This document shows positions 7,763 through 17,000 of a stretch of 40,422 nucleotides of DNA, in pieces. Within the stretch, counting starts at the first letter, position 1; every line of letters starts with the position of its first letter. A program made the position numbers and the translations under genes. The notes under the pieces are model-generated. The model saw nothing but the letters and a program-made list of their open reading frames with translations, searched no databases and had not been told where the DNA came from. The stretch is from Xanthobacteraceae bacterium. GTDB lineage: Bacteria; Pseudomonadota; Alphaproteobacteria; Rhizobiales; Xanthobacteraceae. The stretch lies in contig JAIESC010000029.1 in the NCBI GenBank assembly GCA_019746355.1, positions 1-40,422 of the forward strand, written 5' to 3'.

Positions 7763-8586
7763 GAAATTGGGGTCAGAGTGGATTTCCCACGCGCTGCATC
7801 GCGCCGCGCTAAGCTCGACCGGCGAGGAGGGGATGCGTCATGGCCCGGCTTGGGCGTTATTTCCTTCCCGATCAGCCGCTGCACCTGATCCAGCGCGGCA
7901 ACAATCGCCAGGCGATCGTCTTCGACGTGAGCGACGACACGCTCTATCGCCAATGGTTGGCGGAGGCGGCGCGGCAATATGACTGCGCCATCCATGCCTA
8001 ATGTCTTGATGACCAACCACGTGCATCTCCTGGTCACGCCCGCGACCGCCGCGAGCGTGCCGCGGATGATGCAGGCGCTCGGGCGCCGATATGTCCGCCA
8101 CGCCAACGCCTGCTATAGCGGACCGGGACGCTGTGGGAGGGCCGCTACCGGGCGACTGCGATCGACAGCGACCGGTATTTCCTCGCCTGCTGCCGCACTA
8201 TCGAGCTCAATCCCGTGCGGGCGCGGATGGTCAGCCATCCGAGGCCTTATGCCTGGTCGAGCTATCGTGCCCATGCCGAAGGCAAAGGCGATCCGCTGCT
8301 GAGCTTGGGGACGTTTACCGTCGGCTCGGCCGCAGCCATGCCGAGCGGCAGGAGAGCTATCGCGCGCTGTTCAGGCAGCCGCTGGACGCCGAGTTCGTCG
8401 ATGACATCCGCCGCGCCACCAACGGCGGTTCTCGGCGACCACCGCGTCAAGCAGCAGATCGCCAAGGCGCTCAAGCGCCGCGTCACCCCGCTCCCGTGCG
8501 GCCGGCCGCCCAGGTCGGAAAAAACGATCAGCGGCAATTAAATCTGCTCTGACCCCTATTTTCTTCTTCCTCCGACCCCAATTTCG
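7763..8586 (+). mobile_element. Decayed RAYT (REP-associated tyrosine transposase) element
   Basis: The left end AAATTGGGGTCAGAGTGGAT (from 7764) and the right end AAATCTGCTCTGACCCCTAT (8540-8559) are inverted relative to each other. A second partial right repeat, CCGACCCCAATTTC, lies at 8572-8585. Between them lies a broken transposase gene (7840-8541). Ends of this GGGGTCAGAG type commonly bracket Y1-transposase genes of the RAYT class in proteobacteria. No target duplication is evident, which fits Y1/HUH chemistry. Confidence 0.75.
7840..8541 (+). pseudogene. RAYT transposase (Y1/HUH), inactivated by several frameshifts
   Basis: Reading starts at ATG 7840 (MARLGRYFLPDQPLHLIQRG), continues to QYDCAIHA and then stops at a TAA created by an extra base near 8002. 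In the next frame come the HUH motif TNHVHLLVTP and RRYVRHANACYSGPG, which probably holds the catalytic Tyr. A shift near 8125 gives LWEGRYRATAIDSDRYFLAC and IELNPVRARMVSHPRPYAWS. A third near 8310 gives RLGRSHAERQESYRALFRQP, and a fourth near 8430 gives LGDHRVKQQIAKALKRRVTP up to the stop at 8541. At least four frameshifts mean it cannot make a full transposase. All landmarks of the family are present, so the identification is firm. Confidence 0.88.
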
Positions 8587-8672
8587 ATTTCCAGACTACG
8601 TCCGCCAAGCTAGCTCTGCTGGTTGGCGACCTTTACTGCCGAGTGCGAATGTGTGACATCACGGACAAGTGG

Positions 8673-10286
8673 CTAGCACCTAACGCGTGAAAAAGCGAAG
8701 ATTTCGTTCATCGACGTTGGCACGAATACCTGGCTGCCGGTTTCATCGATTGCGACTGCATTTGATACGGAATCAGGCACCTGAACTTCGCCGCGTACCT
8801 GTAACGTGGCCCTATCAATTTCACGCACTAGCCCGCCGCATGTACCAAAAATTACGCCATCATCAATGACCCGAGGTGACGAGAAAATCCGGGCCCGCAT
8901 ATCCATTCGTGCAGCTAACGACATTGAATTCAAGTCAACCACATAAAGGTTCTTGTCCGCTGACCCGCAGTATAGCCTGTCACCATGAATAAGAGGGGTC
9001 GTGTAACAAATGCTGCCGGTAGGAAACTCTGCAATCTTCTCTCCAGATTTCAAATTGATAATGTAAATTGAACTGTCGAACGAAGCAAAAGCGACAATTC
9101 CTCGGAGCTCATCGATTGTCGGCGCGTATTTCACAGAGCGCCGCGTGTCGAACCGCCAACGAACTCTTCCTGAGCGCGCTTCAAGAGCCAGTACATTGTG
9201 GTCGTTGGTGCCGCAGATCAGAAGGTCGCTACTGGGCGAATAGGTCCCGGAACCATGTTGAAATTCTTTTAGCAGCTTCTCCCAGACCCGTTCTCCATCT
9301 TGCAGACGCAAAGCGCAGATACTTCCTCTGCTACGTTGCCGGGAAAACTCCAGCCCGACGACAACCAGTCCATAGCGCTCGACGATCGTTGGCGATGAGC
9401 CGATCCACTCGCAAAGGGCATGGCTCCATACCACGCGTCCGTCGTTCGCATCAAAGCAGTAAAATGTTCCGTTGTACGCACCGATGTATATGCGATCACG
9501 AAAGAATGCAGGTGAGGACCAGATGCCCTTGCGGCCGCAACCCGGCGCCACAAAAGACCATCTGAGCTGACCAGAATCGCAATCTAAACAATTGACCGCG
9601 CCGGAATCAGACCCGAAATACAACGCATTATTTCTGAAAAGAGGCGCTGATTTTGGAACCGTGTAATAAGGAAAACCGCCAGGCGCCGCATAATGCCATT
9701 TTGGTTCATAGTGAATTGCCATCCTGGGCGTCACGTTTTGTGACAGCGAGAGCCCAAGGGCTTTGAGTGTAACCAGTGACGTCAGCAATACGTGGTTCTT
9801 GGCAGCCCATCGCTGCCCAGCGGTCGAGCAGTAATCGACCACCACAAACATGTCTTTCACGTGCAAACCTGCCTGCTTCAACGCGACGCGGGCCTTCTCG
9901 GCACTCTTACCGCTATTCAATATGTCATCGACCAAGCAGACGCTTTCAAAGCGACGCTGCCCTTCGATCAACCGCCCAAGGCCAGTACGCTTGCGCTCTT
10001 TGCGGATGATCAAGCCTGCGACGGACTTACCGCGAGTGCGCCCTTCCAGCACAATTCCTGTAACGAGCGGGATTGCCGCCGTTTCCATTCCCGCAATATG
10101 AATGTGGTTTGCCTCAGAATATTTTTCCCAAAATGCTTTGCAGATTTCGTCGAGCGCTTCGGGATCCATTAGTACTGCTCGGAGATCAACAAGCCAGTTC
10201 TGGTCAAATCCGTTTCGTGAAGTGATCTTTCCGCCGACATGCACTCCCAATTCCTGGATTCGTCGGACGAGGTTCTCGTGATTCAT
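8673..10286 (-). CDS. Orotate-phosphoribosyltransferase-like domain fused to a PQQ-type beta-propeller
   Basis: With the start at ATG 10286 (MNHENLVRRIQELGVHVGGK) the protein has 537 residues; an upstream frame would add 20. Residues 20-180 are a type I phosphoribosyltransferase domain of the orotate kind. GMETAAIPL lies near 66. RKERKRTGLGRLIEG, near 95-109, corresponds to the mobile catalytic loop, with Thr where orotate enzymes usually have His. VCLVDDILNSGKS at 116-128 is the PRPP-binding motif with both acidic residues. From about 190 to the end are PQQ/BamB-like propeller blades, such as GAVNCLDCDSGQLRWSF, GTFYCFDANDGRVVWSHA and HNVLALEARSGRVRWRFD. There is no signal peptide, so the propeller would be cytoplasmic, unlike BamB. 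It faces both neighbours in the opposite direction and has lower G+C than the core genes. Function unknown. Confidence 0.85.
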   Translation of the reverse strand: MNHENLVRRIQELGVHVGGKITSRNGFDQNWLVDLRAVLMDPEALDEICKAFWEKYSEANHIHIAGMETAAIPLVTGIVLEGRTRGKSVAGLIIRKERKRTGLGRLIEGQRRFESVCLVDDILNSGKSAEKARVALKQAGLHVKDMFVVVDYCSTAGQRWAAKNHVLLTSLVTLKALGLSLSQNVTPRMAIHYEPKWHYAAPGGFPYYTVPKSAPLFRNNALYFGSDSGAVNCLDCDSGQLRWSFVAPGCGRKGIWSSPAFFRDRIYIGAYNGTFYCFDANDGRVVWSHALCEWIGSSPTIVERYGLVVVGLEFSRQRSRGSICALRLQDGERVWEKLLKEFQHGSGTYSPSSDLLICGTNDHNVLALEARSGRVRWRFDTRRSVKYAPTIDELRGIVAFASFDSSIYIINLKSGEKIAEFPTGSICYTTPLIHGDRLYCGSADKNLYVVDLNSMSLAARMDMRARIFSSPRVIDDGVIFGTCGGLVREIDRATLQVRGEVQVPDSVSNAVAIDETGSQVFVPTSMNEIFAFSRVRC

Positions 10287-10486
10287 TTTGCAAAACTCGT
10301 ATGTGCATTTCGTTCGCGGTGCAGCGACGATATTTGTTGCGAGCACGACATTCGTCGCGATAGCTTATGACGCATCAGTGCGGACAAGCAATGTCTGTCG
10401 CAAATGCGCCATTTAGTTCTGTCAAAAAGAAGAAACGATAAGCGTTGTTGACGATGTAGCAATTACTTCGCAGCCGGAGCTGCTAG

Positions 10487-11014
10487 ATGATGACCGTTCG
10501 ATCGGCGCGTCGGGGCTACTTGCTGAGCATCGTGGTTATCGCTCTGCTCGTTCTCACCATTGTGGTTGCCACAATGGCGATGTTGGGACTGTCCGATGTG
10601 CCGAGGGCGCTGGCGTTTGCCGTGTTGAGCATGGTGGTGCTCTACCTGCTCCGGGGCATGTGGATCTTTGGTTTGGCATTTTTGGAGAGCCCGCGCTTTT
10701 CGATCGAAGCCTCGCGGGGGCAGCTCGTCATAAGGAATGGGCGGAAGGAAATTCGTATCAACAGCGCGGATGTCCCTGCGTACTACGTATACAACAATAA
10801 GATCGTCTTCGCAGCGCCACTCACCGGGCAAGACACCATTAGACCGTTCGTATATGTGCGAGCCGGTCAGGTAACTCTCCGCCTTTATCTATTGGAGAAT
10901 ACCGCGAAAGTTCTTCGCGCACTCGCGGCCTTCGATCCCGAGTTTGTCGCGAAGAACAAATGGAATCTTGGAATGGTGATTCAGGTTATTGGTATGGGAA
11001 TGTCACCACCATAG
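10487..11014 (+). CDS. Two-helix membrane protein with a PH-like C-terminal domain (copy 2)
   Basis: A near-identical copy of the protein at 6343 (175 residues here), with differences mainly near residues 8-40 (A/T, DES/DVP) and at the last residues (IGMGMSPP). Two membrane helices at about 10-34 and 42-62 precede a basic, strand-rich domain with REIRIN-like and VPAYYVYNNKIVFAAP segments. It lies 24 bases before the intact RTX gene and is very likely co-transcribed with it. The conserved pairing in both copies suggests that the two proteins work together, for example in anchoring, processing or protection from the exoprotein; this is inference. The upstream 90 bases match those before copy 1. 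Confidence 0.8.
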   Translation: MMTVRSARRGYLLSIVVIALLVLTIVVATMAMLGLSDVPRALAFAVLSMVVLYLLRGMWIFGLAFLESPRFSIEASRGQLVIRNGRKEIRINSADVPAYYVYNNKIVFAAPLTGQDTIRPFVYVRAGQVTLRLYLLENTAKVLRALAAFDPEFVAKNKWNLGMVIQVIGMGMSPP

Positions 11015-11038
11015 CTTGAATCGGCAAGGGGGTAGGCG

Positions 11039-14000
11039 ATGAGCACTAGCGAAACCGTTGGAACCTTGGCCGCCAAGGCAGCCACCGATACCCTGATAAC
11101 TTTCGTCATCAAGCAGGCGGCTACGCTCAACGTCACGCCCGTTGCCCTTGGTGTGACCAGCTTGTACATAGGTCTTCGCGCGGCAAATGGCTCCATTTTC
11201 GGTGCACCTGATGGGATGGGCGGTGCTTTGGCCGGCCTCGTCGGTGGCGTGGCGGGGGGAGTCACAGCCTTTTTCGGTGGCGGCTTTGTATTGACGTTGG
11301 GCGCGACTCTTCTCGCGGACCAGCTCGTCCGTGCGTCGTACGACGTGTGGACGAACATGCAGAATGGCCAGACTTTGTCACAAGCCTTCCAGAACGTTTT
11401 GGACGCGCGCGCGACAGCATTCCGAGACGCATTCGACGCTATTTCCGATGCTATTTCGGGAGGCGGTGACGGAGATGGTGATGGTGACGGAGGTGGCGAC
11501 GGAGGCGGAGATGGTGACGGAGGCGGAGATGGTGACGGAGACGGCGACGGTGGCAGCGGCGGGAATCAATGGCCGCCAAAGCAGCCGTCCCCACCGACCG
11601 ATCCGTTGGTACTGGATATCGATGGCGATGGCGTAGAACTGATCTCCGTCGATCAGTCCACGGCGTACTTCGATTTTGACGGAGACGGGTTCGTTGAGAA
11701 GACTGGTTGGGTGGGCCCGGATGACGGCTTCCTGGTCCATGACGACAACGAAAATGGCGTGGTCGACGGCATTGGCGAACTGTTCGGCAACCAGGTCGTA
11801 GACGGTTTCACCGCGCTTGCCGCCTTTGATACCAACCAAGACGGAAAAATTGACGCGAACGATGACGATTTTGACCTGCTCTATCTCTGGCGCGACACAA
11901 ATGGCAATGGGCAGTCGGACCCTGGTGAGCTTGTAACGCTGGCGAGTCTCGGAATTGAATCGATCAGTCTTGCCAACGAGGAATCGAATAGCACGGTTGA
12001 AGGCAACACTATTGGATTTACCGGCTCCTTTACCTTCGCAAACCAAGCGCAGCAAATGGCGGCAGCGGTATTCTTCCAAACGGACCGCGTGATCTCACAA
12101 TGGATTCCGCCTTCGGGCTTTGAAATGTCTCAAGATGCCTTGCTGCTGCCAAATCTGAATGGCTACGGTCAGTTGCCGGACCTGCAGTATGCGCTCACGT
12201 TGGATACAGATTTCCGGGATCTCGCGACGAGCTTTGTGCTCGACGCCTACAACAAGAGCGGCGTAGAGCTTCGGGAGGACTTCAAGCAGGTTCTTTTCAA
12301 TTGGGCTGGAGTGGCTGAGGACGATCCGGAAAGCCGGGGCGACTACATCGACGGCCGTATTGTGGCGTTTCTCGAAAAGTTTTTCGGCTCGCCGATCGAA
12401 CAGCAGACAGCGCAAGGACCAAGCAGCGATCCAAATGCGCGATATGCTGCTGACCTGAATCGAACGTTCGAAGTGATCGTTAGCGCGATGCTAACTCGGT
12501 TTGCGTCTGCCATTCACCCGTCGGCTCTGCTCATCAATGCGATCAACGACGATCCGTTTAATTCTGAAGGACCCTTTGGTTTCTTGTCGGGCCTCGCCTA
12601 CAACGCGGACACGGACAAGTTCTATGTGGCCGACGTCGCGGAGGTGTTGCGGATCGTTTTCGACGTCGCACCCACCGACCCGAACGAAGCGCTGGCATAT
12701 CTCGATCAGGCCATGACCGTGATGGCGGGGCTGCAGATCGATTTCTTTGACAACGATTTAACGGACTTCAAACAAGCGCTCGAGACCGCGCTCTCCGCTG
12801 GTGGAGTTGTTGACGCTGCGCTAATCGCGTACGTCACTGCTCTAGCGGGTGCACAGCCAACGCTGCACAGCACCAACGCGAACGACGTCGTCACCGGCAC
12901 GGCAAATGCCGACGTCATTTGGGGGCGTGGTGGCGATGACCAGTTGGAGGGCGGCGGCGGAAATGACTTGTACTTCGCCGGTCCTGACGCTGGCGATGAT
13001 CTTATCAAGGATCGGAGCTTTTCTTCAGGAGACGAATTGTCTCTGGTGGGGATTGCGCCTGCCGACGTTAGTGTCTCGCGTGCTGGCGCCAGTGACGACG
13101 TTGTACTCGCCATTGCTGGCGGCGGCACGCTGAGTATCGAAGGGCAGTTTCGGGAGGACGGCTACGGCATCATCGAGGTATTCCGCTTCGCGGATGGCAC
13201 GGTCTGGACCGCCGCCGATATCCGCCAGATGCTGCTGGACCAGGGAGAAGCCGCACCGTCGGGCAGCATCTACGGCTTTTGGGCCATCAATGACACGATC
13301 GTGGCCGGGCTTGGCGACAAGTACCTTGCCGGCCTGAGCGGCGACGACACCTACGTCTATTCGCTCGCCGGCGGCAACATCACCATCGATGACCGCTGGG
13401 GGTTCTCGACCGATACGCTGGAACTGGCCGACATCGATTCAGGTGACGTGACGCTCTCGCGCTCCGGCGACAGCGACGATGTCATTCTGACGGTCAATGG
13501 CGGCCATACGATTACCATCAAGGGCCAGTTCGCATTCGATGCGGTCGGCACGATCGAGCAGGTTCGCTTCGCCGATGACGTCACCTGGACGGCGGCGCGG
13601 ATCAAGCAGATGCTGCTCGATCAGGGCGAGGCGGCTGCCTCCGGCAGCATTTATGGCTACGACAACAGCAATGATACGATTGTTGCGGGCCTCGGCGACA
13701 AGTACATGTCGGGCTCGAGCGGCGATGACACTTATGTCTATTCGTTCGCTGGCGGCAACGACATCATCGATGACCGGTACTGGTTCTCCACGGATACCTT
13801 GGAGCTGACCGACATCGATTCGGGCGATGTGGCACTCTCGCGCGCCGGCGGGAGCGACGATCTCCTGATCACCGTGGATGGCGGCGGGTCGGTGACGATC
13901 GTCGGTCAGTTCGACGGCAACGCCTCCGGCCGGATCGAGTCGTTCGTGTTCGCCGATGATGTCACCTGGACGGCCGCACAGATCAAGCAGATGCTGCTGG

Positions 14001-17000
14001 ATCAGGGCGAGGCGGCGGCCTCCGGCAGCATTTACGGCTACGACGGCAGCAATGACACGATCGTTGCCGGCCTGGGCGACAAATACATGTCGGGCTCGAG
14101 CGGCGATGACACCTACGTCTATTCGTTCGCCGGCGGCAACGACGTCATCGATGACCGGTACTGGTTCTCCACGGACACCCTGGAGCTGACCGACATCGAT
14201 TCGGGCGACGTAACAATCTCGCGCGCCGGCGGGAGCGACGATCTCCTGATCAGCGTGAATGGCGGCGGATCGGTGACCGTCGTCGATCAGTTCGAAGGCA
14301 ACGCCTTCGGCCGGGTCGAGTCGTTCGAGTTCGCCGATGCCGTCACCTGGACGGCGGCCCAGATCAAGCAAATGCTGCTGGATCAAGGCACGGCAGCGTC
14401 GTCGGGCAGCATCTACGGCTATAGGGACAGCAACGACACGATCGTGGCCGGCTTGGGCAACAAGTACCTGTCGGGGCTGAGCGGGAATGACACCTACGTT
14501 TATTCCGCCGCGGGCGGCAACGTCACGATTGACGACGACAGCAACAGCTCGGCGGCCGACGCCCTCCATCTCACCGATATCGATGCCAACGACGTGACGC
14601 TGTCGCGCTCGGGCAATGATTTGCTCATGGCGCTGGCCGGCGGGAACACGTTGACGGTCAAGAACCAGTTCAGCGTCGTCGGCCGCATTGAAAGCTTCAC
14701 GTTTGGCGACGGCACCGTCCTCTCGGACACTGACGTGGCCAACCTGTCCGCTGGCCTTCCCACCTTTATCGGGACCTCGGGGAACGAGACGATCAACGGG
14801 ACTTCAAGCTCCGAAATCATCGATGGCCTCGGCGGCAACGACACGCTGGTCGGCGGCGACAGCGGCGACATCTATCTTTACCGGCTGGGTTCGGGCAACG
14901 ACACGATCCAGGACTTCAGTTATCACGGCGGCACCGACGCCCTCCAGCTCAGCGGCTTGAATGCCGCCGACCTGACCTTCACCCGCATCGCCAATGATCT
15001 GTACGTGAAGATCAATTCTTCCGGCGAAACGGTGAAAGTCGAACAGCAGTTCAATGGGGGCGGCATCGAGCAGCTGAAATTTGCTGATGCCACGGTGTGG
15101 AATCGTGCACAGATCCTCGGCGCCTCCTGGTTGCGCGGGACGAGCTCCGGCGAGACCATCAATGGGACCGGCGACGCCGATAACTTCGATGGCGGCGGCG
15201 GCAACGACACGCTGGTCGGCGACAACAATGGCGATACCTACCTGTTTGGCGCGGGCTCCGGCAACGACATCATTCAGGAATACAGCTTCTACACCGGCAC
15301 CGACACGCTGCTTCTTTCGGGCCTGAATAGCGGCGACGTCACGTTCAGCCGCAGCGGCGACCATCTGCTCGTGAAGATCAATGCGACGGGTGAGACGGCC
15401 ACGGTCCAGTACCAATTCCAAGGTGGCGGCGTCGAGCAAGTGAAGTTCGCCGACGGCACGACCTGGGATCGCACCCAAATCCTCGATGCCTCCTGGGTCC
15501 GCGGCACCAGCGCGGGCGAAACTCTCACCGGCTCCAACGACCCCGACAAGATTGACGGCGGCGGCGGCAACGATACGCTCGCCGGCGGCAACGGTGGCGA
15601 CACTTATCGCTACGGTGTCGGCTCCGGCAACGACATCATTCAGGACTACAGCTATCAGACCGGTGCCGACACGCTGCTTCTTTCCGGCCTGAACAGCGGC
15701 GACGTCACGTTCAGCCGCAGCGCCAACCACCTGATCGTGACGATCAATACGACGGGTGAGACGATTACGGTCCAGTACCAGTTCCAAGGTGACGGCGTCG
15801 AGCAGGTCAAGTTCGCCGACGGCACGATCTGGAACCGCACGCAAATCCTCGATGCTTCCTGGATCCGCGGCACCGGCGCGGGCGAAACCCTCACCGGCTC
15901 CGGCGACCCCGACAAGATTGACGGCGGCGGCGGCAACGACACGCTGGTCGGCGGCAACGGCGGCGACACCTACCTCTACGGCGTGGGCTCCGGCAACGAT
16001 ACGATCCAGGACTGGAGCTTCCAAACCGGCACCGACACGTTGCTGCTGTCGGGACTGAACAGCGCGGACGTGGTGTTTTCTCGCAGCGGCGACGACCTGT
16101 TCGTCAAGATCACGTCGTCCGGCGAACAGGTGAAGGTCGAAGAACAGTTCGACTCTGGCGGCGGCATCGAGCAGGTCAAGTTCGCCGACGGCACGATCTG
16201 GAACCGCGCGCAAATCCTCGATGCCTCCTGGGTCCGCGGCACCAGCGGCGCGGACACCCTCACGGGCTCCAACGACCCCGACAAGATGGACGGTGCCGGC
16301 GGCACCGATACCATCAACGGCGGCAATGGTGACGATACCATCTACGGCGGTGCCGGCAACGACACGCTCAATGGCGGCTTTGGTGCCGACACCCTCGACG
16401 GCGGCGCCGACAATGACAGCCTGAGGGGCCAGGACGGCGGCGACACATATCGCTATGGCGTCGGTTCCGGCAACGACACCATCGTCGAGACCACCGACGC
16501 CGCGCCGATCGACGTCGTGAAGCTGGTTGGCCTGAACGTCGCCGACGTCAGCTTCGGCCGCAGCGGCAACAGCCTGCTGATCACGATCACGGCGACCGGC
16601 GAGCAGCTGACCGTTCAGGACCACTTCGTCTCGACCGTCTACGGCATCGAGCAGGTGGTGTTTGCCGACAACACGACCTGGAGCAGGACGGACATCCTGT
16701 TCAATACGCCGGCCATCACCGGCACCAGCGGCAACGACACGCTGTTCGGCACCTCGGGCGACAATTGGTTCAATGCCGGGCTCGGCAACGACACGATCCG
16801 CAGCGGCGGCGGGTCCGACATTCACATCTACGCGTCGGGCGACGGCAGCGACCTGATCGACGAGGAATCGGGCTCGACCACCGAAATCGACACCCTGTGG
16901 TTCACCGACATCAATGCCGGCGACATCTCGCTCACCCGTTCGGGCGTGCACCTGATGGTCAATGTCACCGCGACGGGCCAGCAGATCACCATCGACGAGC

